DNA from: Oopsacas minuta
Taxonomy: Eukaryota > Porifera > Hexactinellida > Lyssacinosida > Leucopsacidae
NCBI GenBank assembly: GCA_024704765.1
Contig: JAKMXF010000013.1
Coordinates: 21,620-85,619 of the forward strand
Direction: 5' to 3'
Length of the DNA stretch: 64,000 bases
A model generated the notes under the pieces. The model saw nothing but the letters and a program-made list of their open reading frames with translations, was not told the DNA's origin and ran no database searches. Of the stretch, positions 12,743-23,449 are shown piece after piece (the first letter of the stretch is position 1; every line of letters starts with the position of its first letter). Made by a program: the position numbers and the translations under genes.

Positions 12743-13197
12743 ATGAACTTACGAACTTATTATTCGACCAACCAGGAGGAAATGGGAATCCAAGCGCTGG
12801 TAACATGGGATGAATATTTTTCATATAAAAAACCATGTTTTAGGATCCCTTTATCGTTTGTAACAAATGTTTATAGAGATGCTCTAACAGAGATTCACTG
12901 GAATTTATTTGCATTACTCAGAGTTGCAAATAGTAATGAGTTGTCGATGTAGACAGATTTTGAGTTAGTCAAGAAACCTACTTATTGAGAGAAAGGTTAT
13001 GTAGTCTTTCTAAAGAAGGGTTAGAACAAGGACATAAGTTGATCCGAGAGTTCTCTACACATTTAAGCAGGAAATCAGATTTTCTAAGTGGATTAAGTGA
13101 TGTTGCAATGAGGCTCTGCATGTATGGTTGTGAAATTCTGATTGAAAAATTCCGAAAGATCATTATTTGTTCCACATATGGTGAAGTAAGCCATTAA
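12743..13197 (+). pseudogene. Orphan DDE-type transposase, C-terminal part, second copy
   Basis: This is homologous to 5031-5445 but more decayed. The first frame carries TNVYRDALTEIHWNLFALL and VANSNELSM then a stop. The second (from 12985) carries CSLSKEGLEQGHKLIREF, HLSRKSDF and EILIEKFRKI, ending at 13197. The block with the presumed catalytic Glu is retained (SKEGLE). It lies on the plus strand near the 3' exon of PIG-K, possibly inside a PIG-K intron. Confidence 0.55.
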
Positions 13198-15116
13198 ACG
13201 AATTGTGGAAAAAACAGGCAAGCAGAAAACGTGAAAAATAATATTGGTAATGAAGAATCTCTTCTTCAAAATTCCATCGATGAACTCTTCTTGTACCTAA
13301 CAATAATTCATCAATAAGATACTCATATGTTAGGTATTTTCAGTTAGCACAGTATATTCATATATTCAATTGTCTCCGAATGCAAAATATGTTAAGTGAC
13401 TACCTGTATTTCTTTATTACTATATAGTAATCAAGATTACGTCATATATTCAAAACCTGAGTGATACAACAAAATTGAAAACAACAACCGAACCACAATA
13501 GTCGACTTACTATACTGTAAAAATGCATTGTATAAGCCTATATCTAAAATTGAACGCGCATAACCCTAGTACCAGTAATTCGCAATAATTGCCCACTGTG
13601 GGTAAGCAAAAAAAACTGAAAAATGGACAAGAATTATATCAAAATACAGGAACTTTAACCGATTTCATTGTGATCAATGCATGCTTTTTAATTCAATTGT
13701 TTTCAGAGCAGCATTCAAAAAATGTAATATTTAAATTAGGACAAAAGTCGATATATAGGGCAGATCTAGATTGCTTCTAGTTCATTAATGGTCGATGATG
13801 CATAATACCATTCTGAGAAGTTCACGATTTTATCACAATGTGCACAATTTGGCCCTCACTAATGATTCTCTTGTAAATTCTTATAAAAATTTGCCATTTT
13901 AAATGTGCTTTCAAGTTGAAAAATTGAAATTTAGGCCGCTTCAAAAATATATGAGTACTCAAATGTAATAGGATAACAATGCTTGACGGTTTCAAAAGCC
14001 CAATGAAACTTTTAGCACACTTCTGAGTAGGTACAGACATGTTTGAGCGTTTGGAAAACTAAATAACCAGTATAACTGCAAAGTGGTGGGGTTCAGTAGG
14101 AGAATACTTTTCAGGGGTTCAATAGGAGAATACTTTTAAAATCTTTCAACAACTGACAGTGGAGTGAATCATTTTTGGACAAAACACCGCAACAAAGATT
14201 GAGAATTGGGATTGGCACAAAATATTGCCAAAACTAAGACAAATACTGGTACCGATAAATTTCGATCGAAAGTGTCTTAGGTGATATTCAGTATTGCGAC
14301 CTCCTTAGGCAAAGGCATAAATATATGATTAATCATATGAAACAAATATTCATAACATGTTGTTTACAAGATCATATTCTAAATTTTCACCTTTGATTAC
14401 ATGAAGAAACTGTATATTGCCAACATGATAGTATACGATACACAGCGGCAATTAGGCTCCCGAGTGACGGTGGGAAAAGATACATAAGCCTCACACTATT
14501 TCTCCAAATGCTGGTCACTACAACTATAATTCTCTATATGAAAATAGGCAAATTAATGATAAATAGTTTTGCTGAAAATTATGACCCTAAGATAACATTG
14601 AGCAGGGCGAATCCTGGGGGGTCCAGGGGCCTCATTCATAAGCGGAGAAAAGGATATATGGGAGGCGGGCAGGCACAAAGTATTCACAAGCGGGAATTGA
14701 ATATATAAGTGTTCAATATAAAGGAAATTAACTGTATTCACTTTAGGTATTGGTCAAAAATTTCGTTACTTGTAGAATTAAAGGTAATGGATAATATTCC
14801 ATCAATCTTATCCAAAACCAGGTGAATTGCAATTCTCTCTAAAAGCAGCCGTATTGACTAAGAACTTAAGTCTGAAGATCGAAAATGAGGGTATTCACTA
14901 AGATTTAAAAGTAAAGAAAGATTGATCTTGAGTTCTGTCAAATTAATAGATGTATTATTAATATCTTAATAAAAACGTAGTTTTCACACAATATACAAAA
15001 ATTCTCAACAACAGAAATTTGACCTGCGGTAGGATGATAATATTTAGGTAAGTTCACTAGAAAAGCTGTGAAATAGATTCATCCACTACTCTGGTACAAA
15101 CGTGACTTATAGCTTA
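13198..15116. other. Gene-poor stretch
   Basis: Nothing recognisable apart from short frames. GCAGGGCGAATCCTGGGG near 14604 resembles a hAT-type element end, without a partner. Confidence 0.5.
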
Positions 15117-15242
15117 CAGGGTGTCTAATAAGTTCTGTTATACATTTTCGCGCCTTAGACAGTAGCTATTAATATACTTATGAAGTAATCTTCTAGAATT
15201 TCTTGTAGCATTTTTGGCGCTCTTTCGAATTATACCAAGTAT
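15117..15242 (+). mobile_element. Mariner-type terminal repeat, cut
   Basis: CAGGGTGTCTAATAAGTTCT begins right after a TA (15115-15116). It has the form of the mariner ends seen at 62944 (CAGGGTGTCTCAAAAG) and 35558. Only about 126 bp remain before the unresolved base at 15243; no coding sequence is left. Confidence 0.6.
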
Positions 15243-15243
15243 N

Positions 15244-15391
15244 ACTCACGGATGCTGAAAAACATAATTTTGCAATATCACGAATAGTAGAGCCAATTGA
15301 CCAGAACTAGTGCCATTTTCGAACTCAGTGACCCCGATATACCCCAGAAATAGTCTCAACTTATCAGCCAAGACAATGTTGTTGGCCAGTA
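15244..15391 (+). mobile_element. 3' end of the CAC-ended element (copy of 31624-31767)
   Basis: From ACGGATGCTGAAAAACATAA to GGCCAGTA this matches 31624-31767 closely base for base. The end is followed by TTA (15392-15394), as at 31768. The copy starts directly at the N at 15243, so the body is missing. It helps define the right end of the family. Confidence 0.85.
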
Positions 15392-15394
15392 TTA

Positions 15395-17019
15395 TCTGAG
15401 AAAACCTAATGGGTCATATAATTGGCATTGCCAGGTAATTATTTTGTTCGATTACTTTTCTCCCACTTATTTTCATATTTATCAAACGCGAACGTGCTAG
15501 CGAGTAATGGAACGCAATTGCCTCCCAAAAGTGTTGTTTAATCATTCATGCCTATTGAATTATTATATTAAGACTAGTGAAGGTTTGCAGCATTTGCTAC
15601 ATATAATAATTCGACTTATCGGCCACTTCAGAATTCAACTTAATGCATGTAGCCGATCAACCACCTGCATAGAATCACTTAAATACTACAGTAGAACACT
15701 ATAATTGAGGGTGGTGCATTATTTGAAATTATGAAGGCCCATGTAGTCGAAACGTCCAGCTATGATAGTCAAAATATTCAAATTTATCTCGAAAATGGAT
15801 CATCAATTATAGGATCGATGTTAGTTCGTGTTAGGATCATAGATCCAATTAGAATTTAGGATTGAGACAGGGAAAGCCGATATTAATTTCAGCTAGGATC
15901 GGGATCCTAATCTGGATGCTTAAATTAAGGAGCGTTTAATGCCCTAGACGTAGGTAATATAACCTATTCAAATTGGCAAATTTTCTCAACATTTCAGCGT
16001 TCATATTTAGACCGGATACCAAGAACTAATATTCATGGTTATTTAATCAATGTATAGCTACGTAATATTCAGAAAACAGACAATAACATCATGTATTCAT
16101 GTTTAATATAGTATAAATGACAGAAAATAGAGAGAACCCGGGGGCCGATCTAATAAAAATGTTTAACTAGAGCAGTTTAAGGGTCGGTATTTACATAACT
16201 TGACTCAGCTAGACTAGCTACGTAGAACAAGAGGTCAGACGATAGCTTAGGAAGAAATTTGAGAATGCAATGTTAGCACACCCCTGACACATTCTTGGGT
16301 TGCTAGGGGAAAAATTCTCCTAATATGGTTATCTGAACCATCAAATTGCTGGAAATAGGCTGAGTAAGAATGTGATGGTTAAAATTGAATTCGATAAGGC
16401 TTGAAAATGTCCTCGCGTAGGGAATATTTCACTAACTCTTCGAAAGCTCCTGTAACAACTTTTGTGAATGTCTAAATGCCATATTGTGGCTTGGGAACAC
16501 CCATTTTCGTACTCTTCAGGTTAAAATTAGCCTCAAAACTCTAGTTCCAAAAACTCTGCAAGAAATTCGTTATCGATTCTAGCCAGAGTTTTACACTCGC
16601 AAAGAAAAAGGAACATTAAAATTTTAAGAATTAGTTGTAACTAATTCCAACGGCATAATGGAAATTTTTCCACATTTAGAAGTCATAAAATCACAAAATT
16701 TCGGGACGAAGTCGTTTAATTGAAAATGTTAAGACGAAGTCTCAGGTATATATTTAAAAGAAATTGAAATCAATTCGGCCCCTGTCTCAATTTATCTAAA
16801 ACCCCGCTAATTAGAACAATGTTCCTTAATTTCCCGCAAAAATATATTTTCGTCATGTTACAATTATATTAGAAATATATTATTGATATTTGCCACTGAA
16901 ACTTGGCTCATGATAGATTCAAAATTTTGACATTCGAATAGTCTGTATTACATATAACTGTATACTGCCGGGAGAATGGGCGATTTTATGGCGTTAAAAG
17001 GTGCTGATATATTGTTTGT
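15395..17019. other. Gene-poor stretch with an old repeat
   Basis: No gene recognised. About 16850-16935 resembles 6030-6125. A region of GGATCC/GGATCGGGATCC-like short palindromes lies at 15805-15915. Confidence 0.45.
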
Positions 17020-17027
17020 GGTTTAGG

Positions 17028-18075
17028 CAGGGACGTCGCCACGGGAGGGAATAGGGGAGCAATGTCCCCCTGGTAAACCCTTGCCACGGGGCATGCCACC
17101 AGACTCCTTGGCTTCAATTGCAAACTGGAAAATTTCGGCTCGCATCTTACCCTCAAATTATTTACCTTCACCCATAAATAAGGGATATAGCATGTATTGA
17201 CCTACCCAACTAGTTAATATTTTTGAGTGTTTATATTCTGAGCAAATGCAGTTTTTTTCCCAGGCCATATTGGCGTACTGGGCCAGCATCCCTTCAATTG
17301 TTAAAAAAATATAGGCACCAATTTCAATACTGGGCCACTATACTAAAGTATAGTCGGCACAGTATAAAGTAGAATTGACCATACAAGTTAGAATATCAAG
17401 GATTGTCGTACGGTTTTGCGGTCGATGCCTCCATTACTATAATAAATATTGATAACTTCTCGTTGTTTGTTTAAAGATTTCACTATTTATTCTTAAAATA
17501 TAACTGAGAAATTGTGTCAAGATTCAAACCTACGTGGCAATACAAGTGTAATTAATGTAGTGTCTATTATAGATTATTGTCCAAGGGCTACGCTCCGTCA
17601 CGACTGGAAGGGCAACAGCACCCCAGACCCCCAGCTGCAGTAGCGTAGGGCATATGTGACTGGGGCCCCCAAAAATTTTCTCGGAGCCACAGAGCATTAC
17701 TCAACCCGAAAAACACAACTTTCTGGGGCAATTGCAGTCCATACGTTATTTCTTTCAATTGCTTGGCTCTAGGACCTTACTGATTCTTACAGCGCCCATA
17801 GCCTTTGAAATCTGGGGTGCACAAATTCAATCTGGTATGAAACATCTAGAACTTGTTGACAACCAGATTGAATTTGTGCCCTCATATTTCAAAGCTACAC
17901 AACGCAACTGCCCAGCTGGATGCTACTATCCAACTAAAATTTATTGATTCGCCACTAGACATGCTCCTGCTAAACCCGTGAAACACCTTGACCCTTATCC
18001 TGCCCCTTATTTACTTCGTGCTCCCCCTGAAAATTTATTTACCCCCCCTATGTGAAAATCCTGGCGACGTCCCTG
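17028..18075. mobile_element. hAT-like non-autonomous element with 14-bp inverted ends
   Basis: The left end CAGGGACGTCGCCA (17028) is mirrored by TGGCGACGTCCCTG ending at 18075. The flanking 8-mers GGTTTAGG (17020-17027) and GGTTCGGG (18076-18083) match at six of eight positions, fitting a hAT 8-bp target duplication. The 1048-bp interior has no transposase frame. It contains other repeat-like GC-rich patches at 17255-17345 and 17575-17720, so it may be composite. Confidence 0.7.
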
Positions 18076-18083
18076 GGTTCGGG

Positions 18084-18962
18084 AGTGGGTTATAACAAAG
18101 AGGTTAAAATTTTGTGTTTCTATTCATTAACACTTCGGCCGTAATTAGTTGTAGTAGAGCTATTTTGAGTGTTTCTGTGTCATGAAACAGTCATTTTGTC
18201 CTTTCTGCCCACATTTTACAGCGTTGCCATTGTTTACTCCAAAACTCTAGTAGTTAATTAAAATTTAGAGCAATTTCAAATTTACGACCTAAAACCCTAG
18301 TTTGGTGCAAAGATTTGATAAAGTGAAATCTAAATGTTTATGGAGAGTATTCTTGTGCAAAACTGACAAAAAATATTGGCGGAAAGTCTGTTTTTTCGGG
18401 TTTGAAAATTGACTCTATCAATAAACCCAGTTTTAGAGATAGATATCAACAATTAATTTTACTAAACTTCCAACACAATGACAATATTGTGGCAAATTTC
18501 GAAATTTAAGAGAAACCTATCTCAATTAGCTGAATTTCAGCATGAACAGATATTATTATAGATTGGCTAAAAGCTAACTCATCATCGGATTGTTATGTCA
18601 TCTTGACTGTACTAAATTGTTCAAATTTGTATTACACTCGAGGTACAAAGTGCGTAGTTTACTTACCCAAAAACAAATGACAGCTCCATTTTTACCACAG
18701 GTCATTAAAATACATGTACCAGGTATATTATATATCCACAAAATTTTCCCTCAAGGAAGTTATTGCCCATTACCTATATCCTTTCCCGTAGCGACCCAAG
18801 AGTACTGACAAATTTTGTTGTTTCATACTTTTACACAAAGCTCACGGATACGTTCGCCCTTCGCGCAGCGACCTAGCAAGTGAAAAATTCTAGTGAGGTT
18901 TGATTAGTACTTTTCTGTGCATATTTTGGTTCATATATCAAAATTGAGTCCATCAAAATATA
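18084..18962. other. Unassigned AT-rich stretch
   Basis: No gene or repeat recognised; it lies upstream of the Tigger MITE. Confidence 0.5.
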
Positions 18963-18964
18963 TA

Positions 18965-19475
18965 CAGTCAACTCCGCTTAATTGGGACACCGGTAATCAG
19001 GAAATCCGTTATATTGGGACAAATCTCCAGGAATGGAATCATTTCCATTTAAGTTTGTACTAAATATTTTTGGTTAATCGGGACAAACTCTCGTAATCGA
19101 ATGAAAATTAATAACACAATCAAGAAGAAATTTCTCTTGATCTAGGAAATTCTATAAAGCTAAGTACTTGTACGAAATTTAGATAGATATAGACTAAATT
19201 ATGGATTAATTTGCCCAAATCAAATTCTATTTACCAGTCATTATTATCAACATGATTCACTGAAGGCGCTAAAAAAATCCGATAAAGATTGTACGTTCGA
19301 TGGGTTTGGCTCAATCATAGAGTGGTTAACTTGCTTTAGAGGACTCGGGACTGAAAAAATAGAATAGTACTGCTATTTAGTATTTTTATTAGAATATCTC
19401 CGGTTGTTTGGGAACTCCGCTTTATCCGGGCAAAAGAACTGGAACCGATGTGTCCCGTTTGAGCGGAGTTGACTG
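18965..19475. mobile_element. Tigger-derived MITE, copy 1
   Basis: The inverted ends are CAGTCAACTCCGCTTAATTG (left, 18965) and the mirrored GCGGAGTTGACTG (right, to 19475), flanked by TA on both sides (18963-18964, 19476-19477). The subterminal GGGACA motifs are typical of Tigger. The interior block GAGTGGTTAACTTGCTTT is found inverted in the copy at 40051-40508, so both derive from one parent. Its right end is 149 bp upstream of the OTU-gene start codon and could contribute promoter or 5'UTR sequence. Confidence 0.88.
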
Positions 19476-19557
19476 TATTCGAAATCTATGATGTACGTAT
19501 TAACCGACCGCTTACCGCTACCTATGTTTTCTAGATAAACTTATTAATTCATTAGAT

Positions 19558-19570
19558 TTATCTTTTCATA
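19558..19570 (+). promoter_or_regulatory. Possible splice acceptor upstream of the OTU-gene ATG
   Basis: A pyrimidine-rich run ending TTATCTTTTCATAG precedes the open frame. It would place an intron in the 5'UTR and explain the absence of an obvious promoter next to the ATG at 19625. Confidence 0.3.
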
Positions 19571-19624
19571 GTAGTGTTATTCATTATTATCTATCAACAA
19601 TTTTTTGTGTACCCACATATTTCT

Positions 19625-21925
19625 ATGTCAAATCAATATTCAGGTTCGTCCTTCCAGTCCTCAATCTTGCAGGATGATAATCTGCTTTTTGATCAGCATT
19701 TGAAGAAATATTCTCTTTGGAGAAAACCTCTACCCAGAGATGGCAATAGTATATTTCGTGCCGTTGCTGAACAACTTTTCAAATCACAGTTTCTTTTCTC
19801 GATTTTGAAGAATAATTATTTGCAATTTATTTCTACTCATCCTGTTCAATTTCAATCAATGACTGAGAGGCTGACACCTTATCATATATCTTGCTCTGGC
19901 AATGATAACAACAAGCTCACCCTTAACTTATCTGTACTATCTCAATTTTACAGGATAAAATTTTTCATTTATCGAGAGAGTACAGATATCCAGACAATTT
20001 CGAACGGTATTTTACAACCTTTGACTACACTATCTCTAGCACGTTTAGAAGATGATCATTTTGATATTTTATATCCTGATTCATATAGGGATAACTTGGC
20101 TTTCGTTCAGTCTATATTTTATTCTATATTGTATAAAAATATATTTCAAATTGATTTACCTTTTAGCCGAAAAAACTTTACTTTGCAAACTATTCGAGAA
20201 CCATACTTTATTACTCAGGATGCTTATGAATTCTCACACTTGGAACGTTGTTTTAATACCTCATATTTTGAGAATATCTCCTTAAGTCTTTGGAAATCAG
20301 AAGTTTCCTCTAATTCTAACACTATTTCTTCAAATATTCAATCTTTAAAACTCTCCTCTTACTCATTGGGTGATGAAGTTAGAGTTTTTAGTCCTAACAC
20401 CGAAAACAAGCCCTATTATGTTGGGAAAATATTGAATCTTAATGTAACTCCCGGCATGCATGAGGTACTAGCCTCCAATCGTGGGACAGAAATTGTTGAT
20501 ATTGGCCATCTTCAACCAGCATATGAAGATAATGATAAATCCCAACTATCTTCACATACCAATGTACTTACTAATCCTGAAAGATCTCCCATTCCATCTC
20601 TACATAGTAGTGACCAAGTAAATTTGTTTAAAGATTCAATAAATTCTAAAAATGAATTCGCACCTTCCTTCACACCTCATTGTGATCTAGCTCAAAATAT
20701 CGTCCCTCATACAATTCAATCATCAAGATCTAGTTATATATCACCTAAAGATTCTTTTACAGAGTTAAATAGTTGGGACATCGATTCTAAATCAGATCAA
20801 CCACCAGGATTTGAGGACCAAGATATTGGTCATGGAGTTCAAAAAAGTGAAAATGCAAATAGTTCGAATTCTACAAATGTTTATAAGCCCACACATAGCC
20901 TCACCAATGCACATGGACCTAAGCATAAGTACGGCCCTCAATCTGCTGTAGTGAAACAGAAATATCAACATGAACAGAATTTAACAGATTCAACATTGGT
21001 TATGAAACCTTTTGAACAAATTTATGAAACAGCCCATTCTCAAATTAAGAAACTTCAGTTTAAATTAAATAATTCTTCTGGGTTCTTAAGTCCAAAATTC
21101 TCAATTCACCCTGAAGGTAGCGATTTGCCTGAAGATAAGTTTATTTTACAATATTTTTACAATTTAGGAGTACAATATCAATTGATGCGGAGTCATGGAT
21201 CAAGTTGGAAGGATGTTCTTCCTAACTCCTGTCCACCCTTATATCATGATAGTAATTACCACTCCGGTAACCAAATGGTGCCACTTATGTTTCGTGATAC
21301 TGCAGGTCTGTATTTCAGTCAGGATATGGTTGTGCCTAACTATTTTTATGATATGGCTATGATGCCTTTCATTCAAGGGTATGCTCCTCCGTTAACATAC
21401 AATTTGCAGGGTGAACCATTCCTAGTGCAAAACTTTGGTAAACATTTCAAAGAAGAATCAGATTCCGAGAAATTTCATCCCTCTATTAAACATGACGCCG
21501 TTTACGGGAATGAAGAGAATACCACTCGAAAACCGAATTCTTCAATCAGATCGAGACCCGAGAATGAATCTCATCTCACAAATTCAGGTTCTGTGGATAG
21601 TTTTGATGTATCTCCATTACATTTAATGAATTATAAAAAACCTCTTGATGATCTTCAAAGTGACCCTTCTTCCTGGCCCCAACCTGGTGGCGACAAACAA
21701 GATATTCCTTGGATTAACAATGATCTTATTGAAAATCAAAGGGCAGCATATAGTAATGTTTTGAAAAAAGGAACTCAAAATAGACAACCTACTTATACAG
21801 CTGAGAGAACAATATATTCATCAAATAGTGGGGCGAGCTCTGTTGCTAAAAATTCTATGCCGAAGAAAAACTACCCAGGTTCCCAAAATGTTGGCCCTAA
21901 TACATATGCTGCTCGTAAAACTTAA
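19625..21925 (+). CDS. OTU-Tudor protein related to OTUD4 / Drosophila Otu
   Basis: This is a single open frame of 766 codons. The frame is open upstream to 19574, but the first in-frame ATG is at 19625. Residues about 28-170 form an OTU (ovarian tumour) deubiquitinase-type domain with PRDGNSIFRAVAEQ, FIYRE and DDHFDILYPDSYR. In OTUD4 the equivalent start is DGSCLFRAVAEQ, so the catalytic Cys is Ser here (residue 42) while the His (145) is kept. Residues about 245-300 (YSLGDEVRVFSPNT to VDIGHLQP) look like the Tudor domain that follows OTU in OTUD4 and Otu. The rest is low-complexity, Ser/Asn-rich, with a conserved patch LPEDKFILQYFYNLGVQ at about 501-517 that matches OTUD4 (LPKDKNILRFFFNLGV). 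Family members act in RNA granules and germline or ubiquitin control. Ser for Cys may mean a pseudo-enzyme or an Otu-type variant. No introns in 2.3 kb, so a retrogene origin is possible, but the absence of stops argues it is functional. Confidence 0.88.
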   Translation: MSNQYSGSSFQSSILQDDNLLFDQHLKKYSLWRKPLPRDGNSIFRAVAEQLFKSQFLFSILKNNYLQFISTHPVQFQSMTERLTPYHISCSGNDNNKLTLNLSVLSQFYRIKFFIYRESTDIQTISNGILQPLTTLSLARLEDDHFDILYPDSYRDNLAFVQSIFYSILYKNIFQIDLPFSRKNFTLQTIREPYFITQDAYEFSHLERCFNTSYFENISLSLWKSEVSSNSNTISSNIQSLKLSSYSLGDEVRVFSPNTENKPYYVGKILNLNVTPGMHEVLASNRGTEIVDIGHLQPAYEDNDKSQLSSHTNVLTNPERSPIPSLHSSDQVNLFKDSINSKNEFAPSFTPHCDLAQNIVPHTIQSSRSSYISPKDSFTELNSWDIDSKSDQPPGFEDQDIGHGVQKSENANSSNSTNVYKPTHSLTNAHGPKHKYGPQSAVVKQKYQHEQNLTDSTLVMKPFEQIYETAHSQIKKLQFKLNNSSGFLSPKFSIHPEGSDLPEDKFILQYFYNLGVQYQLMRSHGSSWKDVLPNSCPPLYHDSNYHSGNQMVPLMFRDTAGLYFSQDMVVPNYFYDMAMMPFIQGYAPPLTYNLQGEPFLVQNFGKHFKEESDSEKFHPSIKHDAVYGNEENTTRKPNSSIRSRPENESHLTNSGSVDSFDVSPLHLMNYKKPLDDLQSDPSSWPQPGGDKQDIPWINNDLIENQRAAYSNVLKKGTQNRQPTYTAERTIYSSNSGASSVAKNSMPKKNYPGSQNVGPNTYAARKT

Positions 21926-23449
21926 GAGCTATTCTTTTTCAATATATGATTAAGAATAATCGCATTAATTTCTATATTATTCAATTGGAAATTTCCTCTT
22001 TGTGTGTTCTTGTTATCCTCTATATTTTACTATCTGATTTAAATTATTCTCATGAAATTCATATAGTGAAAATGAAAAAAATATAATTCACCGAACTTTA
22101 TGAATTGTGGCTGAGTCTAATCGTTGTCTGATATCTTACACAAGCAAGTACGGCAGAGCCTTGATACTTCGATACTCGTTTAGTAGATATCATATATCTC
22201 ATTACTAAATCATTGGATTATTCTGAAACAACTATAAAGTTTTCTGTGGGTAGGCAAAAGTAGCAGTCAAAGTCCAATATGCTCCAGTGAACTTAGAATT
22301 CATATATATATATTTAGACACTCAAGGGTTTCAATTTCACCATCTGTTCAAATCAAAGCAGCGAACCATGTTAATCATTTCTGGCGGAAAATTGAGATGC
22401 CGAGAAAATTCATCTATATTTGATAATCTGGTCTTGATCTCTTATCAGAATAGAATAATAAATCAATTCTTTTTCTGACTTATTTTTAGAGTTCACTTTT
22501 TTACGAATTATCGATCGCATTTATTGAGAAAATAAATTGTCGAAATCACAACGCTTGATATTTTAAATTTTGTTTATAGCTTTCCCATTACGTACTTCAA
22601 AAATATATTCTTTGGTCCATCAATTCTTTTGGGTTGCATTGTCTTACTCTAAGTGGATATATCAGTGTTTTAGTGAAGCCGGACTATTTGAAATTCGCTG
22701 TGCTCCTGAGATAGTTCCTGTAACCATGGCTACCTGCACTGCGCTGGCTCCCATTATAGAGATTTGTATGTATCTATTTACGAACATTTTCCTTTAAGAA
22801 ATGTATAGATAAGACGTTAAGACCAACCATTGAATTTCAGTTTAATAATAATTGTCCTAATTACCTAACTAAAGTCTATAAATTTCCAACGAACACTACT
22901 AATTGAAATATTTCACTGTGCATTACAGCCTACATCTTCCAGGTAACACTGCATTGTGAACAGCGCTTCAAAATCTATATTCGATCGGTCGATGATGCCT
23001 ATTGTACTTATTTACTGTACGTCAGCATAACATGCACATAGTGGACTGAAAATAATTCTTCGCTTTTACAACAGGCTTCTCGCTAGGCCTCTATCAGAAA
23101 GTACATGCCCTTCTTGAAAGCTATTGTATTCCTTAAACACATGGTGTAAGTGAGCTGTACCATTTGAGTCAATAGTATTATTTGAAGATTTCATCAACTA
23201 TTGACAAAAGAAATACTGTGTTTACAGTACACTCTAGTGATTTCAAAGATTCTAAAAACAATGACAAACTACCTATTCAATAATCATATTGTATCGTTCT
23301 AGTTAAATTGGATGTTGACAAACGCCTGTTGCCCCCAAGACTCTCACCTTCTCATTACAAGATTAGGTTCCCACTCTTTTACCAGAGGGCCTTCAGTTGA
23401 GATGCGAGTAAGATTATCAAGCGTAGTTGTATTCAAAATAAGCTAAGTG
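21926..23449. other. OTU-gene 3' region and unassigned sequence
   Basis: No canonical AATAAA directly follows the stop; AATATA at about 21952 could serve. A plus-strand frame at 22570-22797 begins after TTTGTTTATAG (acceptor-like) and runs into TTTGTATGTATC (donor-like), so an unrecognised exon near 22580-22768 is possible. I could not assign it. Confidence 0.35.

Noticed and set aside
19574-19624. Upstream extension of the OTU frame to 19574
   Set aside because: The frame is open but the first codon is GTG and a likely splice acceptor ends at 19570; the first ATG is at 19625.
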